Source: Actinomycetota bacterium (lineage in GTDB: Bacteria; Actinomycetota; Thermoleophilia; RBG-16-64-13). Taken from it: a stretch of 64,000 nt of DNA. Under the pieces are notes generated by a model. It saw only the letters and a list, made by a program, of their open reading frames with translations, was not told the origin of the DNA and searched no databases. Shown here one piece after another: positions 45,830 through 53,943 of the stretch. Every line of letters begins with the position of its first letter. Position 1 is the stretch's first letter. Made by a program: the position numbers and the translations under genes. The stretch covers positions 62,001 through 126,000 of the forward strand of contig JADQBG010000013.1 of the NCBI GenBank assembly GCA_016278725.1, given 5' to 3'.

Positions 45830-47508
45830 TGGGATGCGGCCTCCTGGCGATTCGCTTCCCACAGTCCCCGCCTTGCCTGCCGTCTGACGGCGTTGTCGGA
45901 TGAGCGGAGCGCACGGGACAGGCTCTGGCGCGCGCTGGCCGTCCCAATTTGGCCCAAGGCGCGCAGGGCGAAGAGGCGCAGGTGAAGCGGCTTCGGCCGG
46001 AAGAAGGATCTCCCTCGCCAAAGCTCGTCCAGCAGCGGTACCGCCGAATCATCGCCCAGCTGACCCAACGTATCGAGAAAGGCGTCGATCTCGCCTTCGG
46101 AGCGCGTGCTGAAGTCCCGAGCGCGAACCTGAAGCAGCAGCCGGGAAAGAACCTCGGCCGGAGGACGCAGGCGCCCCAGCTGCCGCACGGCGACCACGCG
46201 CACCGCGGGACTGGGGTCGCTCAGAAGCGCGGCGAGCACCGGCACGGAGGACCGCTCACCGATGGCGCCCACCGAGCGCGCCGCTTCCTTCCGCACGCGC
46301 TCGTCGGAGTGCGCGAGCACAGGCTCCAGATGGGGCATCGCCCTCGGGTCTTTCATCCGGCCGAGCAGATAGACCATGTTGCGCGCGACATACCATCTGG
46401 GGTCGCCGAGATGAGGCAAGACCAGTTCCAAGGGAACGCCGGCTCCTGCGGTCAGCACGTCCAGAAGCACGTGGCGCGACTGCTTTCCCCCGGACTCGAT
46501 CAGCAACTCGATGAGCAGCCGGTGGGCCCGTTCTCCCAAGATAAGGAGGAATGCCGTGAGCTCCTGCCGTCCCCCCGGGCCGGCAGCGTCCAGAGAATCG
46601 AGGGAGGCGCGGAGCCTCTCCTTGTCGAGCATTCCCTCGAATACGTCGTCCACGAGGTCCGCATGCTCCCCCAAGTCGGCCTGGACGGCCGCGGTCTCCT
46701 GAAGCAGATGGGTCAGCCGGGCAAGATCCCCCCACTCGAGAAGCGAAGACGCCAGGTCCTCGAGGCCCCTCACCGCCACGATTCTGTCTTCGTCCGAGGT
46801 GGCGTTGGCCAGAATCTCCAGGAGAACGATCCCGAATTCCGCGAGAATGTCCTGTTCGGGCTCGAGTTCGCGTTCGAGCTGGATCAGTTCCTCCTCCGGG
46901 ACCACGTTGCCTACCAGGACTTCGTCCCCGGGAGCATCAAGCTCGAGTGATTCTGTCAGATCGGCATGCGGCGTCCGCACGAGGCGCGCCCGTTTCTCCT
47001 CCTCCAGTTTGCCCTGCAGTTGCGAGGCCAGCTGCCTCAGGCCGTCGGCGGAGCTCTCTCCTTCGAGCAAGGGGTCGGCAACCTGGTACTCCAGATGGGG
47101 CAGATTTCTCTCCCAGAGGATGGTGACCAGGTCGTGATCGGCCTTGTCCACCTCCTGGGCCTGGCCGAGGGCTTCGATCAGCTCCGCGGCCTCATCGCGG
47201 CCCAAGCCGTTGCGGAAGGTGAGAGAGCGGATGCCGTCACGGAAGAGGATGAAGGGAATGCTTTCCCGCAGGTCGTCGGTGGTGAAGACCGGCTCTTCTT
47301 CGTAGGTCAGTGAGTTCTCGGACACCGCGAGCCGCAGCGTGCCGTCGGCAAGCGCGCGATCGAATGCACCAGCGAGCTCGTCGAGGCAGTGGTTGGCGAG
47401 GGGATGATCCGGCGGGTAGAAGCGGATCGCCCTGTAGGCCTTCTGCAAAGAGGAGCAAAGGTCGATCGCAGGGTTCTGGAAGCCGTGAGATGTCGAGAGT
47501 CTGACCAG
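45826..47508 (-). CDS. HEAT-repeat protein, probable CTG start
   Basis: About 560 residues. N-terminal domain (AYRAIRFYPPDHPLANHCL, then LTYEEEPVF and FILFRDGIRSLTF) is like that of HEAT proteins paired with HD-GYP proteins. The C-terminal half has repeated HEAT units (LPHLGDPRWYVARNMVYLLG; VRKEAARSVGAIGERSSVPV; VRVVAVRQLGRLRPPAEVLS). In frame there is no ATG near the start of homology. The CTG at 47508 follows AGGGGAGG by 8 bases and gives LVRLSTSHGFQNPAID. A TTG 21 codons further is the alternative. Likely scaffold or regulator of the overlapping HD-GYP protein. Confidence 0.75.
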   Translation of the reverse strand: MVRLSTSHGFQNPAIDLCSSLQKAYRAIRFYPPDHPLANHCLDELAGAFDRALADGTLRLAVSENSLTYEEEPVFTTDDLRESIPFILFRDGIRSLTFRNGLGRDEAAELIEALGQAQEVDKADHDLVTILWERNLPHLEYQVADPLLEGESSADGLRQLASQLQGKLEEEKRARLVRTPHADLTESLELDAPGDEVLVGNVVPEEELIQLERELEPEQDILAEFGIVLLEILANATSDEDRIVAVRGLEDLASSLLEWGDLARLTHLLQETAAVQADLGEHADLVDDVFEGMLDKERLRASLDSLDAAGPGGRQELTAFLLILGERAHRLLIELLIESGGKQSRHVLLDVLTAGAGVPLELVLPHLGDPRWYVARNMVYLLGRMKDPRAMPHLEPVLAHSDERVRKEAARSVGAIGERSSVPVLAALLSDPSPAVRVVAVRQLGRLRPPAEVLSRLLLQVRARDFSTRSEGEIDAFLDTLGQLGDDSAVPLLDELWRGRSFFRPKPLHLRLFALRALGQIGTASARQSLSRALRSSDNAVRRQARRGLWEANRQEAASQ

Positions 47509-47588
47509 CGACTTTGCCTCCCCTGGGATACCTACGGTACTTCGGACAACTAGGAGCCGAACTTTAGGAGCGGCCCGCACTCCTTTGG

Positions 47589-47615
47589 TCGACACACAAC
47601 TAAAAGACGTATACT
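47589..47615 (+). promoter_or_regulatory. Candidate promoter for tatA
   Basis: TATACT (47610-47615) resembles a -10 box. TCGACA (47589-47594) matches the -35 box at five of six positions, with a short 15-base spacer. The predicted transcript would start about 60 bases before tatA. Confidence 0.35.
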
Positions 47616-47683
47616 TGTCCCCCAGGGTAACGATGTGCGTCCACTTTGCTGCTAGTCCGCGGACGCGAAGGGAGAGTTGCGCG

Positions 47684-47896
47684 ATGCCGAATATCGGATG
47701 GATGGAGATCGGGGTTCTGGTGGTCCTGGCCCTCATCATCTTCGGTCCCAAGCGTCTTCCCGAGCTGGGCAATTCCGTCGGTAAGGCGATCACCAACTTC
47801 AAACGGGGGCTCAAGGAAGGCGAGGACGAACTGCGCAAGGCGGTATCCGAGACCTCCGAAGTCGACGCTGAAGCAAAAGCCGAAGTCAAGAAGTAG
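47684..47896 (+). CDS. tatA: Twin-arginine translocase subunit TatA/E
   Basis: 70 residues. N-terminal helix (IGVLVVLALIIFGPKRLPELG) with the FGPKRLPELG hinge, then the amphipathic helix (SVGKAITNFKRGLKE) and an acidic/Lys tail. Pore-forming subunit for export of folded proteins; TatC is not in the window. ATG at 47684 with GGGAG upstream. Confidence 0.95.
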   Translation: MPNIGWMEIGVLVVLALIIFGPKRLPELGNSVGKAITNFKRGLKEGEDELRKAVSETSEVDAEAKAEVKK

Positions 47897-47936
47897 GCAA
47901 CACGGCGGACCTTCGGGCTCGAGCCGTCCTCTCCAG

Positions 47937-48947
47937 GTGACTTCGCCGCCCGCCCTGGCGGAACAGGTCCTCGAGGGCAGCACTCGCGCGATCGCGCGGA
48001 CAATCAGCCTGCTCGAGGACCACGATCCGTTGGGCCGGCAGATCGTCCGCACTCTCTATCCGCGCACCGGACGGGCGTCCCGCGTGGGGGTTACCGGTCC
48101 GCCCGGTGTCGGCAAGTCCACTTTGCTCTCCGCGCTTACCCGCGTGGTGCGCCGCGCCGAGCTTGCTGTGGGGGTCATCTCGGTGGATCCCTCCAGTCCT
48201 TTCTCGGAAGGGGCGGTTCTGGGCGATCGCCTGCGCCTGAGCGAGCATTTCCTGGACAGTGGGGTGTTCATCCGTTCGATGGGCACGCGCGGGCACCTGG
48301 GGGGCCTGTCCGAAGCCGCTGCGCAATCCGCGCTGGTGCTCGATGCCGCGGGCATGAACGTGGTCTTTCTCGAGACGGTGGGGGTCGGCCAGAGCGAGGT
48401 CGAGGTTGCCAGCGTGGTTGATACGGTCGTGCTCGTGCTCATGCCCGGATCGGGCGACTCGATTCAGGCGCTCAAGGCGGGCGTGATGGAGATCCCCGAT
48501 ATCATCGTGATCAACAAGAAGGACCACCCCCGCGCTATGGCCACCGCCCGCGATATCCAAGCGTTCCTCAACCTCTCGGAAGAAGAGGATAGTCCCTGGG
48601 CCCCCCCGGTGCTCCTGACCGACGCGGTGGGCGGTGAGGGCGTCGAGGAGCTTTGGGAGGCGATCCAGGATCACGGACGCTGGTTAAGCGAGGAGGGCCG
48701 CCTGGAGCGGAGGCGCCAGAACAATGTCGAGGCCGAGGTCGCCGCACTTGCCGCGAATCGGCTCCAGGCCAAGATCAAAGACATGATGCGGGACGACCCC
48801 CGGGTGAGCCGGCTTCTCGCCGAGGTTCACGAAGGCCGGCTGGACCCGTTTTCCGTGGTTGAGTATCTGATCGCTTCCTTTGGCGGGCCCGCCGCCGGAG
48901 GCGCGCCTGAATTTCCCGGCCCCCCGCCGAACCCGAATGTTAGGTGA
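47937..48947 (+). CDS. meaB: Methylmalonyl-CoA mutase-associated GTPase MeaB
   Basis: 336 residues. G3E-type GTPase that protects and loads adenosylcobalamin on methylmalonyl-CoA mutase. Walker A GVTGPPGVGKSTLL, VISVDPSSPFSEGAVLGDR, FLETVGVGQSEVEVASVVD, and INKKDHPRA for base recognition. GTG start at 47937 with AGG just upstream, chosen because family homology (EQVLEGSTRAIARTISLLED) begins a few residues later. The B12-binding mutase subunit gene lies 389 bases downstream. Confidence 0.93.
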   Translation: MTSPPALAEQVLEGSTRAIARTISLLEDHDPLGRQIVRTLYPRTGRASRVGVTGPPGVGKSTLLSALTRVVRRAELAVGVISVDPSSPFSEGAVLGDRLRLSEHFLDSGVFIRSMGTRGHLGGLSEAAAQSALVLDAAGMNVVFLETVGVGQSEVEVASVVDTVVLVLMPGSGDSIQALKAGVMEIPDIIVINKKDHPRAMATARDIQAFLNLSEEEDSPWAPPVLLTDAVGGEGVEELWEAIQDHGRWLSEEGRLERRRQNNVEAEVAALAANRLQAKIKDMMRDDPRVSRLLAEVHEGRLDPFSVVEYLIASFGGPAAGGAPEFPGPPPNPNVR

Positions 48948-49239
48948 CGTGCTCCATGGATCGAGGTCTGCTGCCGATGATTGCCCAGTGAACCTTGACG
49001 GAGACCTCCCCCAGCCCATTTCGCACTCCCGACCCGTCACTTGTCCGGGTTGTGGTGAGCCGGTGATGATTCCTGGGGCAGGAGGCCCGCCCGGAGACGG
49101 ATCTCCGCAACCCTCCGATGCCCGGGTGGCCCACGCTCTTTGCGGTTGCTACCTTTTCGCCATGCCGGAGGCGTCATTCAATCGCCTGTTGGACGCCATT
49201 TTCACCTCGGCCCGGCCCTTTTCGGGGGGTGAAGTCTGA
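48937..49239 (+). CDS. Small Cys-containing protein of unknown function
   Basis: Up to 100 residues. The frame is open between meaB and the mutase subunit gene, and the ATG at 48937 overlaps the meaB end by 11 bases. A GTG at 48988 would give 83 residues. It contains CPGCGEPVMIPGAGG and a later CGC, so a small zinc knuckle is possible. Neither start has a clear ribosome-binding site, and I recognise no family. Confidence 0.4.
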   Translation: MLGDVLHGSRSAADDCPVNLDGDLPQPISHSRPVTCPGCGEPVMIPGAGGPPGDGSPQPSDARVAHALCGCYLFAMPEASFNRLLDAIFTSARPFSGGEV

Positions 49240-49257
49240 TCCTGCTCCCGGGAGTCC

Positions 49258-49286
49258 TTGGACCTGCCGCGCCGGTCATCTAGAAT
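49258..49286 (+). promoter_or_regulatory. Candidate promoter for the B12-binding mutase subunit gene
   Basis: TTGGAC (49258-49263) and TAGAAT (49281-49286) are separated by 17 bases, about 50 bases before the GTG. The -10 box is strong, the -35 box only partly matches. Confidence 0.45.
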
Positions 49287-49335
49287 CAGCATCCTCCGGG
49301 CCGGGGGGTCCCGGGAAACGGGAAGAGGAGGAGCC

Positions 49336-49746
49336 GTGGCAAGGAAGATCAGGGTCCTGATGGCCAAGCCGGGCCTGGACGGGCACGACCGGGGGATCAA
49401 GGTCCTCAGCAGGGCCATGCGCGACGCCGGGATGGAGGTGGTCTATACGGGCCTGCATCAGACGGCCGAGCAGATTGCGCAGGCGGCCATCCAGGAAGAT
49501 GTCGATGTCGTCGGTCTCTCCATCCTGTCCGGCGCCCACATGACTTTGGTGCCCAAGGTCGTGGACTGTCTGCGCGCACTCGAGGCGGAGGACATAATGG
49601 TGCTCGCCGGGGGGACCATACCCCAGGAAGACCGTGAAGCCCTGCTTGCGAAGGGCGTGGCCGCCGTTTACACACCCGGTGCCATGACCCGCGACATCGT
49701 CGCCTTCGTCAAAGAGAAGGCCGGCGGGGAAGAACTCGGTGAGTGA
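49336..49746 (+). CDS. Cobalamin-binding subunit of methylmalonyl-CoA mutase
   Basis: 136 residues, a free-standing B12-binding domain. The DGHDRG motif in PGLDGHDRGIKVLSRAM carries the His that ligates cobalt; VVGLSILSGAHMTLVPKVV and VLAGGTIPQEDREALLAKGV complete the Rossmann-like domain. It is the small subunit of a two-subunit mutase of the type found in archaea and some bacteria; the catalytic subunit is not in the window. GTG at 49336 with GAGGAGGAG upstream. It overlaps the thioesterase gene by 8 bases. Confidence 0.9.
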   Translation: MARKIRVLMAKPGLDGHDRGIKVLSRAMRDAGMEVVYTGLHQTAEQIAQAAIQEDVDVVGLSILSGAHMTLVPKVVDCLRALEAEDIMVLAGGTIPQEDREALLAKGVAAVYTPGAMTRDIVAFVKEKAGGEELGE

Positions 49747-50158
49747 AGAAGCGGATGAGGCCCCGGCGCGTCACCACACCGAGCTCCGGGTCCGCTACGC
49801 CGAGACCGATGCACAAGGCGTCGTCTACCACGCCAACTATCTGGTCTATTTCGAGGTCGCCCGCTCGACTTTCACCCGCTCGCGGGGCCTTGCCTACCAG
49901 CAGATGGAGGAAGCGGGCTGGTATCTCATGGTGGTGGAGGCTTCGCTCCGCTTCAAGGCTCCCGCCCGGTACGACGATCGTCTGACGGTCGGCACCAGGG
50001 TCGCCAAGCTGCGGGGGAAGCTGTTGGGCTTCGATTACGAAATCCGTCAGGCCGACAGCGGGCTGCTTCTGGTGACCGGGGAGACGCTTCACATTTGCCT
50101 GGATGAAGACAAGCGCCCCCGGGAGTTGCCGGCGCAGGTGTTGGAGGCCTTCGCCTGA
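49739..50158 (+). CDS. 4-hydroxybenzoyl-CoA thioesterase-family (YbgC/FadM-like) thioesterase
   Basis: 139 residues, hotdog fold. VRYAETDAQGVVYHANYLVYFEVAR carries the conserved Asp and the Tyr/His segment (shown in part), followed by RYDDRLTVGTRVAKLRGK. Hydrolyses acyl-CoA thioesters; exact substrate unknown. GTG start inside the end of the B12-binding subunit gene, so it is translationally coupled, suggesting a role in acyl-CoA turnover with the mutase. Confidence 0.9.
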   Translation: MSEEADEAPARHHTELRVRYAETDAQGVVYHANYLVYFEVARSTFTRSRGLAYQQMEEAGWYLMVVEASLRFKAPARYDDRLTVGTRVAKLRGKLLGFDYEIRQADSGLLLVTGETLHICLDEDKRPRELPAQVLEAFA

Positions 50159-50252
50159 GGAAGCCACTCTCTGGTGGACCGACTTCTGATGGGACCATTT
50201 TCCCGCTCATGGTAGAATCTGCGGCTCAACCCTCCCTCAGCTAGGAGAACCC

Positions 50253-50594
50253 TTGGCCGGTCATGAAGCAGTGGTCTGCGGTTACGCCAAACTGCCGAGC
50301 GGGACCGCTGCCGGACAGGTGTATCAGATGCTCGTCCTGGTCGCGCGGGTCGACCGGCGCACTCATATCGTTCAAGCCGCGTCGATCACGCTGATCACGC
50401 CCGTGGCCCGTGAATGGGTGGAGGACATTCTCGTCGGCAGCCATTTGGTCGACGGACAGGCCGCCGTGCTCGACGAGTTTGAGACCAACTACATCGGCGG
50501 TGCGCAAAAGGCCATAAAGCAGGCTTACCGCGATCTGTGCGAGCGCTATTCCGAACTGCGCAACGCCCCCCGGCCGACCCTCGAGGGTCAGTAG
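50253..50594 (+). CDS. DUF3870-like protein
   Basis: 113 residues. Pattern VCGYAKLPSGTAAGQVYQML, then SITLITPVAREWVEDILVGS and NYIGGAQKAIKQAYRDLCER fits the small DUF3870 family of unknown function, often found near amide or acyl-CoA catabolism. TTG start at 50253 with AGGAG upstream; TAGAAT at 50213-50218 may be its -10 box. It overlaps the convergent LiaF-like gene by 7 bases. Confidence 0.65.
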   Translation: MAGHEAVVCGYAKLPSGTAAGQVYQMLVLVARVDRRTHIVQAASITLITPVAREWVEDILVGSHLVDGQAAVLDEFETNYIGGAQKAIKQAYRDLCERYSELRNAPRPTLEGQ

Positions 50595-51487
50595 AGATCC
50601 ACTTCGACCGAGCTGACTCCGGTGTTGATCTTCACCCGCAGGTCGTTGCCGCCCCCTTCGTAGACGTATAGACCCCCTTCGTCACGGAATGCATCGGGGA
50701 CGTCGGTGGAAGAGAGCGCGTTGTCGGTCTCGAGCGTGATGTCCAATTCCGAGGGCAGCCGCAGATTGTAGTCGCCGGCTCCCCCCTCGATCGTCACTTC
50801 GGCATCTCCGCTCGCGACCACTTCTCCGACGGTGACGTCGAGCGAACTCGCCCCCGCGTCGACGTTGAGCGCGCGCAAAACGGTCTGCTCCAGGTCGATG
50901 TCCGCGCTCGCCGCCCCGATGTTGACGTCCAGGCTCCAGGCTATCCCGTCCGCCAGGGTGAGTTCGACGAACTGGCCTCCATCGCCAAAAGGCAGAAGGT
51001 CGAAGTCGAATCCTTGGCCTTCGCCCGCGGAGATGTCCAGGGCATAGGCGTCACCGGCCTGCTCTCTGATCTCCGCGGAGTCGCCGAGCCGGTAGCGGCC
51101 CTCCACGACTCTGGGGATATCCCCAGAATTGATTTCCAGGTCCAACGCCCCGAGGTCTATGCTCAAGGAGGCTTCCTCGACCCCGCGCGCCCGGGGGCCC
51201 TGGAGATCGCCCTCGGTCAGATTGCCGTTGCCGTTATCCCAGCCCACCTGCCAGGCAAGCACCGCGAGCGCGACACCCACGAGCAGTACGGCCAAGATCA
51301 CTGCGGCCGCCCTTCCGCCTCGCGATCTGTCAAAAAGCAGGTAGACGCCGAGGATCACCAAGAACAAAGGCCAAAGCCGCCAGGCGGCGGCGACGAAATC
51401 CCAATCCAGGTAGCCCAGGTTGGCAAGAAGGAGCAGCGCCCCCAGGCCGATGAGCAGTAGCGCGATCAGCAGTCTGCCGGCGTTCAT
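50588..51487 (-). CDS. LiaF/toastrack-type membrane protein
   Basis: 299 residues. Two or three N-terminal helices of the LiaI-LiaF type (LLIALLLIGLGALLLLANLGY, LWPLFLVILGVYLLF, AAAVILAVLLVGVALAVLAW), then an exposed beta-helix-like toastrack domain with repeated strands (LSIDLGALDLEINSG, LDVNIGAASADIDLE, LNVDAGASSLDVTVG, VKINTGVSSVEVDLY). LiaF-type proteins sense cell-envelope damage. Start 4 bases after the partner gene, forming a two-gene operon. The regular spacing of the beta strands is visible by eye. Confidence 0.82.
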   Translation of the reverse strand: MNAGRLLIALLLIGLGALLLLANLGYLDWDFVAAAWRLWPLFLVILGVYLLFDRSRGGRAAAVILAVLLVGVALAVLAWQVGWDNGNGNLTEGDLQGPRARGVEEASLSIDLGALDLEINSGDIPRVVEGRYRLGDSAEIREQAGDAYALDISAGEGQGFDFDLLPFGDGGQFVELTLADGIAWSLDVNIGAASADIDLEQTVLRALNVDAGASSLDVTVGEVVASGDAEVTIEGGAGDYNLRLPSELDITLETDNALSSTDVPDAFRDEGGLYVYEGGGNDLRVKINTGVSSVEVDLY

Positions 51488-51491
51488 CGGC

Positions 51492-51956
51492 CTACCGCCG
51501 GAAGAGCAGCAGTAGTCCGAGCAGAATCAGCAGAACCGGCCAAAGTTCACCCCAGTTCCAGAAATCGAAGAATTGGTCCAGGAAGAACCAAGCGCCCAGT
51601 GCGATGAGGATGATGCCCACCGTCCTGCGCGGCCTGTCGTGATCCTCCTCGGTTTCGGCCGGTTCCTCGACTGGGCGTGGGGGAGCCGCTGCGGCCGGTG
51701 GAGGCGGGGGCGGAGGCGGAGTATCGGCCGGCGGTTCCGCTGGGGGCACCGGCGGTAAGGCGTCCTCAGGGGGTGGCGATGTGTCCGCACCGACCTCGGG
51801 CCCCGACTCGGCCGAGGCCACGGTGCCGGGCACGGGCTCTGCCTCGGCTCCGGGCTCCACGTTCGGAACGGGCTCCACCTTTGGGACGGGTTCGACCACT
51901 GCCGGCGGGACTTCCTCCGGGGTTTCGCCGGCGCCGCTCTGCTCCCTGTCGCTCAT
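51492..51956 (-). CDS. LiaI-LiaF-type two-helix membrane protein with Pro-rich N-terminus
   Basis: 154 residues from ATG 51956 (AAGGAG 7 bases upstream). The first 105 residues are acidic and Pro-rich with repeats (VEPVPKVEPVPNVEP, then a run of eight Pro), probably disordered and cytoplasmic. Two C-terminal helices follow (TVGIILIALGAWFFLDQFF; ELWPVLLILLGLLLLF), the LiaI-LiaF-TM pattern, ending in RR. The same helix pair opens the following gene. Confidence 0.75.
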   Translation of the reverse strand: MSDREQSGAGETPEEVPPAVVEPVPKVEPVPNVEPGAEAEPVPGTVASAESGPEVGADTSPPPEDALPPVPPAEPPADTPPPPPPPPAAAAPPRPVEEPAETEEDHDRPRRTVGIILIALGAWFFLDQFFDFWNWGELWPVLLILLGLLLLFRR

Positions 51957-52031
51957 ATTGGCGCTCCTTCGCAGTAGCTTCCGCGGGGTTGTTCCCATTT
52001 TAAACGCCCCACAAATACGTGATGGGCCGGG

Positions 52032-53780
52032 CTAGCGCTGCGATCGGCGCAGAAGCCCTCGGAAATCCTCCAGGGGCCGGGTGTTCGCGACATCCTTGGC
52101 CTCCAACCACCCGCGCCGGGCCTCGCCCACCCCGTAGGGCAGAAGATCGAAGCCGCGCGGCGAGTGGGCGTCGCTCGAGATCACGACAAGCGCTCCCAAC
52201 TCCTTGGCCCGGCGGGCATGAGCCGCCCGAAGATCCAACCGGTCGTAGGAGGCGTTGATCTCGAGCATGGTGCCCGTGGCTGCCGCCGTCCCGGCCAACT
52301 CCTCGATGTCCAAGGCATAGCCCTCCCGCCTCCCCAGGAGCCGGCCGGATGGATGACCGATCGCGTCCACGAACGGGTTCTCCAGAGCCGAGCGAAACCT
52401 GGCCATGATCCGCTCAACCGGTTGCTGAAAGCCCGAGTGTATGCTGGCCACCACGAAGCCGAGCGAGGCCAGGAGGTCGTCGGGCAGATCGATTTCCCCG
52501 TCGGCCAGGATGTCCACCTCCGAGCCGGCCAGCAACTCGATACCGTCCAGGCGGGCGTTCAGTAAGCGGATCTCTTCGCTCTGCCGGCGCAGATCGTCGT
52601 CGCTGACGCCGATCCCCATGCCGATCGACTTGGAGTGGTCGGAAATGCAGATGTACTCGAGCCCGCGGTCCCGGGCGGCGATCGCCATGTCCTCTATCGT
52701 CCGGCGGCCGTCCGACCAGTCCGAATGCACGTGGAGGTCACCGCGCAGATCTTCCCGGTTCACGAGGTTGGGGAGCGCACCTTCCAGGGCTGCCTGGATC
52801 TCGCCCCGCCCTTCCCGCAGCTCCGGGGGAATCCAGGAGAGACCCAGGAGTTCGTAAACCGCAGCCTCTTCCGCGCAGGGATGCGCCTTTCCGGTCTGGA
52901 CCTCTTCGACGTTGTACTCGTTCACGCGCAGCCCGCGCTTTTGGGAGAAGCCCCTGAGCTCGACGTTGTGCTGCGCACTGCCCGTCGCGTGCTGCAGCAG
53001 GTTCCCGAAGGAGGCCGGGGGAACCAGGCGCAGGTCCACGTCGAGATCGTTGTGGGTGTGGATTAGAACCTTGGTCAGGCCCGACTGCTCTACCCGGGCG
53101 ACCAGTGGCAAAGCGCCGAAGAACCGCCCGACCGTCTCCGGCTCGTCGGTGGAGGCCACCAGGTCCAGATCGCGCACCGTGGAACGGCGGCGGCGAAAAC
53201 TTCCGGCGATCTCCGCCTGCGCGACGGCCGGGTGATCGAGCAGGGCCTGCAGCAGCCTGCGGGCCGGTTCTTCGACGTGCCCGAGCAGCCGCCGCGGAGC
53301 CGGCGCGGGACCGCGCGCCAGGGCAGTCTCGGCAGAAGACAACAGCTTGGCTTCGGACTTGGCGCCCATACCCTTGAGGGCCCGGATGCGGCCCGCCTCC
53401 GCCGCCGCCTTCACGGCCAGGAGACTGTCGATCCGCAACTCGTCCCAAAGCCGTCGGGCCGTCTTGGGTCCGGCTCCGTCCAGTTCGGCCACTTCCAACA
53501 CGCCCTCGGGATAGCTCGAGCGGAGCTTCTCGAGCTGGGCGATGCGGCCGGTCTCCACGTACTCACGCACCTTGGCCTCTATGGCCGGGCCCACTCCCGG
53601 GAGCTCGGTCAAGCGCCCCTCGAGAGTGGCCAGGGCCACCGAATCGGTCAGTTGGCCGAACTCCCGCGCCGCCTTCTGGTAGGCGAGAACGCGGTAGATC
53701 GACTGCCCCTCGAAGGCCAGGTATGCCGCCAAGACGCGGAGTTCCTGAGCGATCTCCCCATTCCCGGGGAGGGAGGTCAT
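52032..53780 (-). CDS. polX: PolX-family DNA polymerase/3'-5' exonuclease
   Basis: 582 residues, the usual bacterial PolX length. N-terminal helix-hairpin-helix (TELPGVGPAIEAKVREYVE), pol beta palm with GSFRRRRSTVRDLDLVAST for the catalytic Asp pair, and a C-terminal PHP domain with DLHVHSDWSDG, SDHSKSIGMGIG, ASIHSGFQQ, IGHPSG and ISSDAHSPRGFDLL, a full set of metal ligands. Role in base-excision repair gap filling. ATG at 53780; an in-frame TTG at 53804 is possible and the longer frame is not credible. Confidence 0.92.
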   Translation of the reverse strand: MTSLPGNGEIAQELRVLAAYLAFEGQSIYRVLAYQKAAREFGQLTDSVALATLEGRLTELPGVGPAIEAKVREYVETGRIAQLEKLRSSYPEGVLEVAELDGAGPKTARRLWDELRIDSLLAVKAAAEAGRIRALKGMGAKSEAKLLSSAETALARGPAPAPRRLLGHVEEPARRLLQALLDHPAVAQAEIAGSFRRRRSTVRDLDLVASTDEPETVGRFFGALPLVARVEQSGLTKVLIHTHNDLDVDLRLVPPASFGNLLQHATGSAQHNVELRGFSQKRGLRVNEYNVEEVQTGKAHPCAEEAAVYELLGLSWIPPELREGRGEIQAALEGALPNLVNREDLRGDLHVHSDWSDGRRTIEDMAIAARDRGLEYICISDHSKSIGMGIGVSDDDLRRQSEEIRLLNARLDGIELLAGSEVDILADGEIDLPDDLLASLGFVVASIHSGFQQPVERIMARFRSALENPFVDAIGHPSGRLLGRREGYALDIEELAGTAAATGTMLEINASYDRLDLRAAHARRAKELGALVVISSDAHSPRGFDLLPYGVGEARRGWLEAKDVANTRPLEDFRGLLRRSQR

Positions 53781-53943
53781 GCCGATTTCGTAGTCCGGTT
53801 TCAAAGGCCACCTGGGTTCGAGGCTTCGGCCCGCCGTGTGGGAAACGCCGGTGGGGGGGATAGCCCGGGACACACCCCGACCGTTTACCCAAAATCGCAT
53901 GCCGGGTAAAAAATAGCCGAAGACCAACCACAAGGAGGGTTCC

